Shown: positions 8,136-15,905, counted from the first letter of the stretch. The stretch: 38,027 nt of DNA from a virus (IMGVR_UViG_3300020220_000150:1-38027); one strand, 5' to 3'. Made by a program: numbers and translations. Notes: a model not told the origin generated them from the sequence alone.

Positions 8136-9993
8136 TCATTTCTCCCATTCCTTGCTCTGGCATTTCCTTGAGAATACGGTCTGCGTCGATGTCGAGAGAC
8201 TTGGCGATGTCCTTGATGAGTGCTTCAAAGTTCACCATCTGACCTATAGCCGGGTTCGCGACCAACGACATAAACTGCAGCAGTCGCTGCGACTGAACTT
8301 CCTTCTGGATGAGAGCAGTCGAGCCACGCGCAATAATTCGCATGTCACCCTTGATGTCCTCATCAGGGTTCCACGCCATGTTCCAATCGTACAGCGCACG
8401 AACCATCGGCGCCAGTAGGAAGTCGTCAATATTCTTGATGACAGACTTCAGCGAAATGCTGGCCGCACCCATCAACATCGACATTCCGGTTGCGGTCTTG
8501 TTCATGCCGCCAGAAGTCGATCCGTGGGTATAAGAGGGGAGCGAGGTGGTCTCATCGGCGAACCGACGGAACAACTCGATCACCCCAGACAATGCATTCG
8601 CATTACTCTCCGGCTGGTAGAAACGCACCATCGGCATGGCAGCATCGCCGCCTTCACGCAGGAAGATGCGCCACGGGTAGATCTGCGTCGGGTCTTCGCC
8701 AGCCGCAATCAGATCCGTGTTCACTTCAACAAGTGGGCCGGAGGAGATCGCCATGTTGTCGATGAAGATGCGGGTTGCCGCGTTCATCGTCGTCTGGCTG
8801 TCGCGCATCTGGCGCGGTACGCCTACGCCCCAGAACTGGTGGGGGGTCTTCTCGTACGGAGCCAACTTGTATGGAATCTCCGCCCCAGGAATTGGGTTGA
8901 TCTGCGCCTTCAATACGCGGTCTGAGCAGAGCCAAACGTTGGCCGAGAAGATGGAGTTGAGATCAGAATCCTCTATCTCAACACCGGCATCGCGGAGATC
9001 TGAACCGACGATGTCACCCCAAAATTCAAGCACCTCGTATCGATTCGATTCCGAGTACTCGTTTACATTGCCCAGATTGCGACGATCCCGCTCATGCTGC
9101 AACTCTTGATGGTTGCCGTGGCGGAAGTTCGTCAGGATGTAGTCAATCGCTTGATCGTCAAAACCCGGCGAGTCTTTCAACTCCGCCAGTTGCGACTTGG
9201 TAAGAACGTGACGACGGTAGATTCCCGTCGAATCTTCCATCGAGGTCGCAAACGGATCTGGGTACAAATCAAAGACCGAGACACTCTCGATCTCAGGAAG
9301 AACCCTCTCCTCGTAAATCAGCACATGCTGTTCGCCGTTGTGCCGCCAATGACCAGATCGCTCCACACGAAGCGTTCCCGCCTTGATGGCGCCAGTCCCA
9401 AAGATACACATCTCCATGATGGTCTCTTTGAGTTTCATCTCAAGGTTGGCCTCGGTCGTCTGATCATGGATGACCTCGGTCATCTTCTCAGCACGTTCGT
9501 CGGCTTCCTTCTTGATGTACTTCTTGATCTCTTCGGTGCGTTCGCGGATCAAGTCCTGAGCCTGTGAAGGCTCAAGCCCGGTCAGCATCTTCATTTCCTT
9601 CGCCGCCTCGACCATCAACTTGGCTTCTAAGCCCGGGATCGTGGGGATCGGCGTAGGGTTCAGCGAATAAAAATACTCTCCCGGTTGGAAGAGCAAATCG
9701 ACAATACGGGAGTAGGCAGCCATGACCTTAGTTCGGGTCAGGCCGACGAACACTCGCGATCGTCCGGGCGGCAGCCGCGCCAAAATGTCAGGCTCGTAAA
9801 TGCCAAGGAACTGGCGTAGATCAACAAGCCATTCGTCTTCTATACGCTGGCGAGAATCTTTCCAAGTTTCAAACTGAGAGCGAAGCCGGGAACCAAGATC
9901 ATTGAAAACCGCAGATTGCGCGTCTGTCGGCGAAGACATGCCGTTCTCGACTACGAGATCGCCCGGCTCAGGATATTTGTCTTCTTTGCTCAT
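7990..9993 (-). CDS. Portal protein
   Basis: This 667-aa protein between terminase and scaffold has the traits of P22-type podoviral portals. The N-terminal part contains DLRQFLGIYEPDILARLPPG and VGLTRTKVMAAYSRIVDLLF; helical segments include a long charged one around KKYIKKEADERAEKMTEVIH; then come an EFWGD-type wing block and a stem/crown region with GVPRQMRDSQTTMNAATRIF. The C-terminal barrel part is followed by a Gly/Pro/Gln-rich tail. Twelve copies should form the DNA channel at one capsid vertex. Its start overlaps the terminase stop by one base, and its low-complexity tail overlaps the small 83-aa gene. Confidence 0.92.
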   Translation of the reverse strand: MSKEDKYPEPGDLVVENGMSSPTDAQSAVFNDLGSRLRSQFETWKDSRQRIEDEWLVDLRQFLGIYEPDILARLPPGRSRVFVGLTRTKVMAAYSRIVDLLFQPGEYFYSLNPTPIPTIPGLEAKLMVEAAKEMKMLTGLEPSQAQDLIRERTEEIKKYIKKEADERAEKMTEVIHDQTTEANLEMKLKETIMEMCIFGTGAIKAGTLRVERSGHWRHNGEQHVLIYEERVLPEIESVSVFDLYPDPFATSMEDSTGIYRRHVLTKSQLAELKDSPGFDDQAIDYILTNFRHGNHQELQHERDRRNLGNVNEYSESNRYEVLEFWGDIVGSDLRDAGVEIEDSDLNSIFSANVWLCSDRVLKAQINPIPGAEIPYKLAPYEKTPHQFWGVGVPRQMRDSQTTMNAATRIFIDNMAISSGPLVEVNTDLIAAGEDPTQIYPWRIFLREGGDAAMPMVRFYQPESNANALSGVIELFRRFADETTSLPSYTHGSTSGGMNKTATGMSMLMGAASISLKSVIKNIDDFLLAPMVRALYDWNMAWNPDEDIKGDMRIIARGSTALIQKEVQSQRLLQFMSLVANPAIGQMVNFEALIKDIAKSLDIDADRILKEMPEQGMGEMNGAEVEQGSGEGVAGVGQPPSVDSLVQPAPPTPRPMPQGSGNNGQLPL

Positions 9994-11645
9994 TAGTAAC
10001 CCGCAACTGAATCAGCAATTTCTGGTCTAGTAGTCCACGTTCGCTCACGACGCGGCATGGAGTTCAATCCGAAAAGCGCAATCGCGTATGCAATGACTCT
10101 ATCGTCAAAGCATCCATGCGCAGCATTCGTCTTGCCCCGCCCGTCTATGACGTACGTCCGCAACTCTTCCAGCAACTCCTTATCAGCGATCCCCCCTTCT
10201 CCCTGACGAATCAGGGCGGCGAGGTTGTCGATGATCAGCGGCTTGGTCTTACCCGTCGTAAGCCACCCCGCCTTCCGGGTCATCTTGTCCCCATAAGCGT
10301 GATCGACCGTCTGCTCGACATATAGATTTGGATACCCCAAATCCTGTAATCTACGCAGAGTGGTCAGCCCGTGGTTGTTTCTCTCAACCAAGAGCCACGC
10401 CTTTTTATAATAGTACCCTAGGGATTTCAAGATGTCACCATATTCCCAAGGGTCAACGTGACCGTGCCAGCAGGCTACCTGACGACCATTCGAGTCCACT
10501 ACCTGCGCACAACTGTAGTCACCGTTCTCTAGCCCCTCAGCAACGTCTACCCCAATCGAGTAATGCTCCCCCTCCATCGGAGGAGACCAAACCCGAAGAG
10601 GGCCACCGGCACAGGGAATGAAAGCGCCTTCCCTAACGTCCCCAACAAACGTCGGCGACCACACCTCATCCTGAACCGAATCCAAATACTTCGGTTCAAC
10701 GAAGGTTCTGCCCGTGGTCAGGAACGCCTCTAACGGCGTAGCCGGATACTCCTGCCGGAAAAGATCATCCCCCAACTCCGCAACCTTCCCCCTACGCCAG
10801 AACAACTGGTCGTCCGAAAGGTCATACTCTTCCGCTAAACCTTCTTCCTCCTCAGTCCTCTCAAAGTCACCGGGGGCTTTCCGCGCATACTCCGGCAAGA
10901 GAAACCAAGGAACGAAAATCAACTTGTACTCGCCCTCCCCTCGGAGAGCCTTCATACACGCTTCGTAAAACCACCCCGACATACCGTTGGCGGTGGACTC
11001 CAGAATCACCTCCGTCCCCTCATCGCCAACCGTCTGCAATAGACCAGCCGAGATATCCGTCCCCTCGGGGTAGTAAGCCACCTCCGACCCATGCACAAAC
11101 TGGTTGGTCTGACCACGACCCGTCTGACCCGTCCGCGCCGTACCTACCCGGTACTGAGACTCAATCCCCGCAAAAGCAATAAACCCCTGAGAGCGACTCT
11201 TCAGGGGCGGCTTAAAGAACGGATGCTGCAACTTGTCGTAGAAGAAACTGACCATCCTGAAAATACTGGAGGTCGATTCCGCCAAGTGAGATAGCACAAA
11301 CGCCGAACTGTTCCGCTGACCCGTCACCCGCCAGAAGTACCTCCCCTGTACATAGGTCGAGATACCTAACTGACGCGCCTTCAGGATCAATACGCGAACC
11401 TTACCCGTCTCCCTACGCTGCGCCTCGATCTCCTCATGCACCAGCATCTGACCCTTATTCAGGGCGAGGGGAACGATCTTTCCTTGCTTGTTGACAATAC
11501 GCAACAACTTGCGCGAGTACGGGGCAAAGTCGTGCTTCAGCTTCTCGGCTAACTTGAGGACACGGGGGTCAGATCCGGTAGACCTTCCATACCGGGAGGA
11601 GGAGGTAATGTGGAGAGGCTCATGCCGGGGGGTCTGGGCAGCCAA
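9993..11645 (-). CDS. terL: Terminase large subunit
   Basis: This 550-aa packaging motor ATPase/nuclease has a deviant Walker A at residues 89-97 (KARQLGIST), typical of P22/Sf6-like large terminases, and a Walker B-like block (QFVHGSEVAYYPEG) near residue 180. The RNase H-fold nuclease carries its acidic residues in IGVDVAEG, LLVERNNHG and FDDRVIAYAIAL. The start is a TTG at 11645 with a purine-rich GGGAGGG about 9 bases upstream; there is no nearby ATG in frame. It follows the small subunit after about 100 bases with two hairpins. The protein cuts concatemers and drives DNA through the portal. Confidence 0.93.
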   Translation of the reverse strand: MAAQTPRHEPLHITSSSRYGRSTGSDPRVLKLAEKLKHDFAPYSRKLLRIVNKQGKIVPLALNKGQMLVHEEIEAQRRETGKVRVLILKARQLGISTYVQGRYFWRVTGQRNSSAFVLSHLAESTSSIFRMVSFFYDKLQHPFFKPPLKSRSQGFIAFAGIESQYRVGTARTGQTGRGQTNQFVHGSEVAYYPEGTDISAGLLQTVGDEGTEVILESTANGMSGWFYEACMKALRGEGEYKLIFVPWFLLPEYARKAPGDFERTEEEEGLAEEYDLSDDQLFWRRGKVAELGDDLFRQEYPATPLEAFLTTGRTFVEPKYLDSVQDEVWSPTFVGDVREGAFIPCAGGPLRVWSPPMEGEHYSIGVDVAEGLENGDYSCAQVVDSNGRQVACWHGHVDPWEYGDILKSLGYYYKKAWLLVERNNHGLTTLRRLQDLGYPNLYVEQTVDHAYGDKMTRKAGWLTTGKTKPLIIDNLAALIRQGEGGIADKELLEELRTYVIDGRGKTNAAHGCFDDRVIAYAIALFGLNSMPRRERTWTTRPEIADSVAGY

Positions 11646-11737
11646 GGAAGCACCCTCCCCCCCGTCTAATGATGCGTCATGGCGTTGCGGTATAGGTCAC
11701 CTGTTCCTAATTCGATCGTGCTATTCCCTAGAAGGGA

Positions 11738-11760
11738 AGACATCCCCTAGTGGGATGTCT
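11738..11760. repeat. Inverted repeat enclosing terS stop codon
   Basis: AGACATCCC and GGGATGTCT form a perfect 9-bp stem with a 5-base loop. On the minus strand the loop is ACTAG and contains the TAG stop of the small terminase gene. A second short repeat, TTCCC with GGGAA, lies just downstream on that strand (near 11724-11738). Together they lie in the terS-terL gap and may tune terL expression or stabilise terS mRNA; no U-run follows. Confidence 0.55.
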
Positions 11761-12148
11761 CGTCGGTTCCGATGTCGGCGAAAAAGCCTTCATTAACAGT
11801 CACTTGTGACTGTTCCGGAGCATAGATGCCGAGATGTTTGGCGAGGAGGTCAAGGGCTTTGACCCTTGCCGAGGGGTTTTCGGCACTAGCCGCTTCCTCT
11901 TTTAGCCGCCGAATGACCCATTCGGCGCTTAATTCCGACTTGTCGATCAACTTTTGCCGGGAGGAGTTTATAAACTCCTGCACTTTCGGCTCTTTGAGGA
12001 GTTTGCAGCCGGTCTGAGCAGCCGACCTTTCGCTATATCCGGCCTTTATGGCCGATTGGGTGGCGTTCCCTGTCTCGACATAGGCTGAAGCAAACACAGC
12101 CCAACGGGCTGTCTGGCGTCGTTTCGTAGCGTGTCTTTCGGTGTACAT
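11747..12148 (-). CDS. terS: Terminase small subunit
   Basis: This 133-aa protein has an N-terminal helix-turn-helix of the Terminase_2 type: FASAYVETGNATQSAIKAGY followed by SERSAAQTGCKLLKEPKVQE. The middle is a charged oligomerisation region (KLIDKSELSAEWVIRRLKEE), and the C-terminus is short and acidic. It should recognise the packaging site and hand DNA to the large subunit. It is the first gene of the late block. No clear ribosome site is seen before the ATG, so the start is less certain than the family. The 88-bp inverted repeat lies just upstream and could be part of a packaging or control site. Confidence 0.85.
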   Translation of the reverse strand: MYTERHATKRRQTARWAVFASAYVETGNATQSAIKAGYSERSAAQTGCKLLKEPKVQEFINSSRQKLIDKSELSAEWVIRRLKEEAASAENPSARVKALDLLAKHLGIYAPEQSQVTVNEGFFADIGTDETSH

Positions 12149-12180
12149 GATTGGGATTTTGCGTCACGTTCGCATCAAAT

Positions 12181-12268
12181 GCAATCTTAATGCCATTAGA
12201 AGATAAAGCAAATTCATGCCAACTCTGTTGGCATTAGAATTTGCATCTTCTAATGGCATATAGATTGC
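12181..12268. repeat. 88-bp nested inverted repeat
   Basis: Five paired blocks nest around a CTCTG loop at 12223-12227: GCAATCT (12181) with AGATTGC (12262); ATGCCATTAGAAGAT (12190) with ATCTTCTAATGGCAT (12245); GCAAATTC (12208) with GAATTTGC (12237); ATGCCAA (12216) with TTGGCAT (12228). The short unpaired pieces between blocks are 2-3 bases. About 37 base pairs form in either DNA cruciform or RNA. It lies 33 bases upstream of the terS start. It could be a bidirectional terminator, an RNase III substrate or a binding site for terminase or a regulator. Confidence 0.9.
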
Positions 12269-12278
12269 TCTTCAAAAG

Positions 12279-12316
12279 AGAAGATCTTTAGGATTCTTGA
12301 ATCCCCCTGATCTTCT
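12279..12316. repeat. Nested inverted repeat
   Basis: AGAAGATC (12279-12286) pairs with GATCTTCT (12309-12316), and inside it GGATTC (12291) pairs with GAATCC (12299), with 4-base internal loops on each side. The outer arm shares AGAAGAT with the preceding 88-bp repeat, so the two structures could exchange arms. Confidence 0.8.
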
Positions 12317-12356
12317 GAAATTTTCCTCCCGAGGCTTTGTGAGGGAGGAAAATTTC
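12317..12356. repeat. 14-bp inverted repeat
   Basis: GAAATTTTCCTCCC (12317-12330) pairs perfectly with GGGAGGAAAATTTC (12343-12356) around a 12-base loop. It starts directly after the preceding repeat without a spacer. A smaller one, CCATTGG (12382) with CCAATGG (12396), follows. No run of U continues the stem on either strand, so a simple terminator is not the obvious reading. Confidence 0.8.
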
Positions 12357-12422
12357 ATTAGATCTTCCCCCCTTTACAGCCCCATTGGTTAGCAGCCAAT
12401 GGCTTGTGGTTGCCGGGTTTAG

Positions 12423-12436
12423 CCGGTGTACATTGA
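12423..12436 (+). promoter_or_regulatory. CCGGTGTACA motif, copy 1 (promoter-like)
   Basis: CCGGTGTACATTGA lies 20 bases before the first accessory gene start. TACATT can serve as a -10 box; no good -35 is seen at 17 bases. The same ten bases CCGGTGTACA recur at 12765 and 18358, each just ahead of a gene, so this is likely a phage-specific promoter or operator core. Confidence 0.5.
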
Positions 12437-12455
12437 ACACTAGGAGTATTTCAGC

Positions 12456-12740
12456 ATGAACGTGCAATTAAAGCGTGGTTTGCAGTTTGCCAATTCTCTT
12501 TCACATTCAATGGCTGCGGTTCGACGTGAGCGAATCGACGGTATCCGGCTTGCCGATTGGTTTTTACAGTCTCATCGCAGAAGCGATGATGAGGTGCGGT
12601 ACTTCATGGCTTACGTTGCAAGCAAGTCCTATTTGCCCAAATGGGCAAAGACTCCGGCTCACGTTAAGGCTGCGTCTCGCTCAGTTAAGTGGATGGCGGC
12701 ATTTACCCGTGATGCCGAAGGCAAGTGGGCGAGGTGCTGA
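12456..12740 (+). CDS. Hypothetical protein, 94 aa, first gene of accessory operon
   Basis: This small basic protein starts MNVQLKRGLQFANSLSHSMA and contains WFLQSHRRSDDEVRYFMAYV and a Lys/Trp-rich C-half (KSYLPKWAKTPAHVKAASRS). The ATG follows a TAGGAG with GGAG 9 bases upstream, and a CCGGTGTACA motif lies 24 bases ahead. I do not recognise a family. No Cys pair, membrane segment or catalytic motif is visible. As the first gene under the putative promoter it may be expressed early. It is separated from the amidoligase by a second promoter and a structured leader. Confidence 0.7.
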   Translation: MNVQLKRGLQFANSLSHSMAAVRRERIDGIRLADWFLQSHRRSDDEVRYFMAYVASKSYLPKWAKTPAHVKAASRSVKWMAAFTRDAEGKWARC

Positions 12741-12952
12741 TCGGCGATTGACGGTTTCGTTTTTCCGGTGTACAAAGTACCCCGCAAGGATTGTGGGGCG
12801 GTTCGGCGGCCTAGTGGCGTAATGGATTGCGTCACTAGGTCACACAGGTGGCTTTCTGACTTTTTCACCCTTGTCTTTTGTGAAAGGGTGAAAAAGCCAG
12901 TCAACCAGACTGGATGTCGAATGGATTTTCCGCAACACACTACGGAGTGCAT
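12741..12952 (+). other. Promoter and hairpin-rich leader of the amidoligase gene
   Basis: These 212 bases lack a convincing gene. They carry a sigma70-type promoter (12748-12776) and then four successive hairpins: CCCCGCA with TGTGGGG (12780-12798, one G-U pair), CCTAGTGGCG with CGTCACTAGG (12810-12839, one G-U pair), CTTTTTCACCCTT with AAGGGTGAAAAAG (12860-12896, perfect 13 bp) and CCAGTC with GACTGG (12897-12913). The ribosome site GGAG and the ATG at 12953 follow about 35 bases later. The leader could attenuate transcription or translation or protect the mRNA. Confidence 0.65.
12748..12776 (+). promoter_or_regulatory. Sigma70-type promoter containing CCGGTGTACA, copy 2
   Basis: TTGACG (12748-12753), a 17-base spacer and TACAAA (12771-12776) give a near-consensus promoter. 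The spacer ends in CCGGTG, so the CCGGTGTACA motif spans the spacer end and the -10 box. The following bases GTACCCC are shared with copy 3. It would transcribe the hairpin leader and the amidoligase/amidotransferase genes. Confidence 0.65.
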
Positions 12953-14335
12953 ATGGAATTTTCACGTTTGCCTTACGGCAGGGCTTTGATTGCCGACCCG
13001 GCCCGATTCCATCGGGTATTGAAAATGCGGCTAGACGATGGCTGTGAGCCATCGGTTATCGCCGACTGGATGTGCCGGATTGTCCGGCTCACCAATCACA
13101 GCGACCTCGAAGAGGTCAGGGCTGAAGAAGCCATTAGGATGGCTGCCCGGTCGCTCCATGACGCTTCCGACTACTCATTGCCGGAGGCAATGTTGCGGTT
13201 CCCAAGCATCCGCAACCAGCCTAGCATCAGAGACATCCGTCGCTTTAGCGACGAAGCCAGTTCGTCAGACGACAACGACAAGGCTTTGGAGTGGCTGATC
13301 GAGCGGTACTCCCTGATCAACTGCGATGATTGCGGCGAGTTAGAGTACGTCGATGATTCGACGAATGTCCGCGATTGCGACGTTATTTGCCGATACTGCC
13401 GTGAAAACTACATCCGGACGGATGTAGAAGAAGAGTATGTATCGGTGGAGGACGTTTGCTACGGCATCGATGCCTACGGCAACGAGGTTTCGTTCATCTC
13501 CGGCAACGACGATTATATCTGGAGCGACGAACGCGACACTTACGTCCACGTTGATTACGAGCCACCTGTACTTGGCGACTACCACGATTCCAAAGATCGG
13601 CAAGAGCCGATCGAGGACAAGTGGACTGCTACCTACGGTAGGTTCATGGGTGTCGAGTTAGAGGTCGAGTGTGAAGACGCTGACCGTAGGTCAGCGGTCA
13701 ACAATCTGCATGAACATATCAACGACGGTGACTTGGGCAAGCGCGTGTTTTTCGAGCGTGACGGCTCACTCAGTAACGGCTTCGAGATTATCACCCAACC
13801 CATGTCGCTCCCCATGATTAAGGATACCTTCGGTTTCCTTAATAATTCGAGACTCATAAACGGCCTCAAGTCACACAATACAACCACTTGCGGACTGCAC
13901 GTTCACGTTAGCCGTAAGGGTATGTCGTCTTTGCAGATTGCAAAGATGGTGTGTTTCATCAACGACCCAAGTAACGAGTGGCTTGTCCGGGCTATTGCCC
14001 GGCGATATGCCAACGGCTACTGCAAAATTCAGCAAAAGCGTTTGGGTCAAGCGCATATGTCAGTCGAGCGGTATGAGGCAGTCAACCTCACCAATCGACG
14101 CACTATCGAGTTTCGTATCTTCAAGGGTTCCTTGAAGTACGACGCTGTGATCGCCGCCGCTGAATTTGTCCATGCGCTGGTCGAGTTTACTCGACCCGCC
14201 GAATCGAGTTTGTCTGCGCTTAACTCTGCCGGATTCCTGAACTTCGTTCAAAAGAAAATGGCGAAAGAGTGCGCCACGTTTCTCCGATACCTCGGAGAAC
14301 GTGCCAAGTCTGAAATGTCCCGTGTCGCTGCCTAA
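12953..14335 (+). CDS. Amidoligase-family enzyme (ATP-dependent COOH-NH2 ligase) with zinc-ribbon-like insert
   Basis: This 460-aa protein carries the motif series of Amidoligase_2, the glutamine-synthetase-like carboxylate-amine ligases: GVELEVE (about residue 231), ERDGSLSNGFEIITQPM, TCGLHVHVSRKG (about 310), a NLTNRRTIEFRIFKGS block (about 378-390) and a helical end. These match the metal/ATP-binding acidic and His positions of the family. The N-terminal 200 residues hold two Cys pairs (near 124/127 and 146/149), likely a zinc ribbon, then an aromatic segment (YIWSDERDTYVHVDY). ATG 12953 is chosen because GGAG lies 5 bases upstream; an in-frame start at 12914 has none. The adjacent amidotransferase could supply ammonia. 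Substrate unknown: peptide, peptidoglycan precursor, protein or modified nucleotide are all possible. Confidence 0.8.
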   Translation: MEFSRLPYGRALIADPARFHRVLKMRLDDGCEPSVIADWMCRIVRLTNHSDLEEVRAEEAIRMAARSLHDASDYSLPEAMLRFPSIRNQPSIRDIRRFSDEASSSDDNDKALEWLIERYSLINCDDCGELEYVDDSTNVRDCDVICRYCRENYIRTDVEEEYVSVEDVCYGIDAYGNEVSFISGNDDYIWSDERDTYVHVDYEPPVLGDYHDSKDRQEPIEDKWTATYGRFMGVELEVECEDADRRSAVNNLHEHINDGDLGKRVFFERDGSLSNGFEIITQPMSLPMIKDTFGFLNNSRLINGLKSHNTTTCGLHVHVSRKGMSSLQIAKMVCFINDPSNEWLVRAIARRYANGYCKIQQKRLGQAHMSVERYEAVNLTNRRTIEFRIFKGSLKYDAVIAAAEFVHALVEFTRPAESSLSALNSAGFLNFVQKKMAKECATFLRYLGERAKSEMSRVAA

Positions 14336-14347
14336 TGGAGTATCACT

Positions 14348-15304
14348 ATGTGCCTTCTCGTAGAACAGACCGCTAAAACTTCGTTTTCCGATGAGTTCCT
14401 CGCCGATGTGTATAGCAAGAACAAAGATGGACTCGGCATCATGTATGCCGAGAACGGCATCGTTGTCGTGCAGAAAATTGTCCCGTCGAACTCCGCAGAG
14501 TTCATCGAATTCTATCGGCAGTATGCCGAGGGTCGAGACTGCATCTGGCATGCCCGTATGCAGACTCACGGCGACATCAACCTCGACAATTGCCACCCCT
14601 ACTATGTAACCGACGAGTTGTGGGTGGCACACAACGGTGTGCTTTCATCAGGCAACGACAACAACCCTGCCAAGTCTGACACTTGGCATTTCATCCGCAA
14701 CGTCATTCAACCTGCCATCGAGGGTAACAAGTACCTTGTTCACGACCCAGAATGGCAAGCGTTTATCGGCGACCTCATTGGTTCCACAAATAAGTTCGGC
14801 TTTATGACTGGCGACGGTTCGACCGTCATCATCAATCGCAAGTCTGGTGTCGAGTTCAACGGTGCGTGGTTATCCAATACCTACGCATGGTCTCCCGGCA
14901 AATTCGGCTTTCGTGTCCCGGCTAGTCAATCCTACGGATACAGCAAGTATTCGCATGGCAACTACTGGCAAGAGTACGACTGGGACATGGGATACGGCGC
15001 GGTATCCGGCTCGTCTGCAAAGAAAGACGCTACGGTCAAGCGTGAGTCGAAGGACTCGATGAGATCGATTATTCGAGCGGCCCAGAATTGCTACCTCAGA
15101 GACACTCTGGAGCAATGGGTACTCGATGCGCCGTGGAAGGCTTCTGCTCTCCTTGCCTACTGCTACGACGACGAGCAAGGCGCAGAGGAGTTGGTCGCCG
15201 ATGATCCTGCTAAAGCAGTCGAGTGGATTCGTGACTTGTTCGAGACCGATGGTCTAACCCCGTTCAATTCAACCCCTGATGATGGCGAACTTGCGTTCGC
15301 TTAA
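14348..15304 (+). CDS. Class-II glutamine amidotransferase (Ntn hydrolase)
   Basis: This 318-aa protein starts Met-Cys, so removal of Met would leave Cys as the N-terminal nucleophile, as in class-II amidotransferases. Family residues follow in order: DGLGIMY (27-33), WHARMQTHGDINLDN with the substrate Arg at 70, HPYYV, VAHNGVL with Asn-Gly at 96-97, and SDT at 110-112. The last 100 residues are aromatic and acidic, of unknown role. GGAG precedes the ATG by 7 bases, and the gene lies 12 bases after the amidoligase. It should hydrolyse glutamine to provide ammonia or transfer the amide. No synthase domain is fused, so the partner is probably the amidoligase. Confidence 0.82.
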   Translation: MCLLVEQTAKTSFSDEFLADVYSKNKDGLGIMYAENGIVVVQKIVPSNSAEFIEFYRQYAEGRDCIWHARMQTHGDINLDNCHPYYVTDELWVAHNGVLSSGNDNNPAKSDTWHFIRNVIQPAIEGNKYLVHDPEWQAFIGDLIGSTNKFGFMTGDGSTVIINRKSGVEFNGAWLSNTYAWSPGKFGFRVPASQSYGYSKYSHGNYWQEYDWDMGYGAVSGSSAKKDATVKRESKDSMRSIIRAAQNCYLRDTLEQWVLDAPWKASALLAYCYDDEQGAEELVADDPAKAVEWIRDLFETDGLTPFNSTPDDGELAFA

Positions 15305-15315
15305 TGGAGGCGAGT

Positions 15316-15540
15316 ATGGATGCCCATGTAAAAGAGTTACTCAGTCGGATGACCCCCGATGAGGTGAAGTCCGCACTCCGTGCGCTTCGTTACAAGCAAA
15401 GGTTTGATGCATGGAGTATGGCTTTGCCGATGGCAGAGGCTTTGACGCAGCACCTTTTGGTGCTTGGCAGAAATGGAGACGCTGCACTTGTGCAGCACAT
15501 TGTTAATGACTTGTTGCGCGATGGAGTTGAAACACAATGA
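15316..15540 (+). CDS. Hypothetical protein, 74 aa
   Basis: A small helical protein (MDAHVKELLSRMTPDEVKSA, then LPMAEALTQHLLVLGRNGDA). ATG 15316 has a GGAGG five bases upstream; the ATG at 15304, overlapping the previous stop, would add MEAS but lacks a ribosome site. It ends 4 bases inside the next gene (ATGA), so the two are translationally coupled. No motif is recognised. Confidence 0.65.
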   Translation: MDAHVKELLSRMTPDEVKSALRALRYKQRFDAWSMALPMAEALTQHLLVLGRNGDAALVQHIVNDLLRDGVETQ

Positions 15541-15905
15541 AAGCGTACTTGATAGATCCGTTTACGAAGTCGATCAACGAAGTTGATTACGACGGTGACT
15601 GGCGGAACATTTCCAAGATCATTGGAAATGACTGCACGAATTTCGATGTGGTCGGATTCCCCGGTGGGCGGCACTCGATCTTCGTCGATGACGAAGGACT
15701 TATAAAAGGCGAACTCGCGCCATTCTTTAAGCCCAGTTGGATACTCACCCCGCTGAGTGGTCGAGGGCTTGTCCTTGGGACAACCTCTGACGGCGACTCA
15801 TGCGATGTATCCGTCCCACTTCATGCGCTGCAAAGCGATATCGAGTGGCTCGACGTTGCCACCGTGGTGCGTAATGCACGGGATGGAATTTATGATCAGC
15901 GTTAA
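15537..15905 (+). CDS. DUF3846-like hypothetical protein
   Basis: This 122-aa acidic protein begins MKAYLIDPFTKSINEVDYDG, a start shared by a widespread phage family resembling DUF3846. It has a VDDEGLIKGE turn and a later LSGRGLVLGTT strand. Function of the family is unknown; members occur in accessory regions of many phages. The start overlaps the previous stop by 4 bases. Family call moderately sure, no biochemical role implied. Confidence 0.65.
   Translation: MKAYLIDPFTKSINEVDYDGDWRNISKIIGNDCTNFDVVGFPGGRHSIFVDDEGLIKGELAPFFKPSWILTPLSGRGLVLGTTSDGDSCDVSVPLHALQSDIEWLDVATVVRNARDGIYDQR

Larger units (their letters stand above)
12149..12455. other. Divergent non-coding region packed with inverted repeats
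   Basis: These 307 bases separate the minus-strand terminase gene from the plus-strand accessory operon and hold no plausible gene. They contain four consecutive inverted repeats (12181-12268, 12279-12316, 12317-12356, 12382-12402) and end with a CCGGTGTACA promoter-like motif and a TAGGAG ribosome site for the first plus gene. The region probably carries control signals for both directions and may hold the packaging site, since it adjoins terS. Confidence 0.7.

Noticed and set aside
12130-12150. A fourth CGGTGTACA at the terS start.
   Set aside because: It lacks the first C, lies in coding sequence, and no plus gene follows within 300 bases; probably chance.
12768-12989. Open frame of 73 codons between the first accessory gene and the amidoligase.
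   Set aside because: It has no ribosome site, lies over the promoter and hairpins, and its product is not protein-like.
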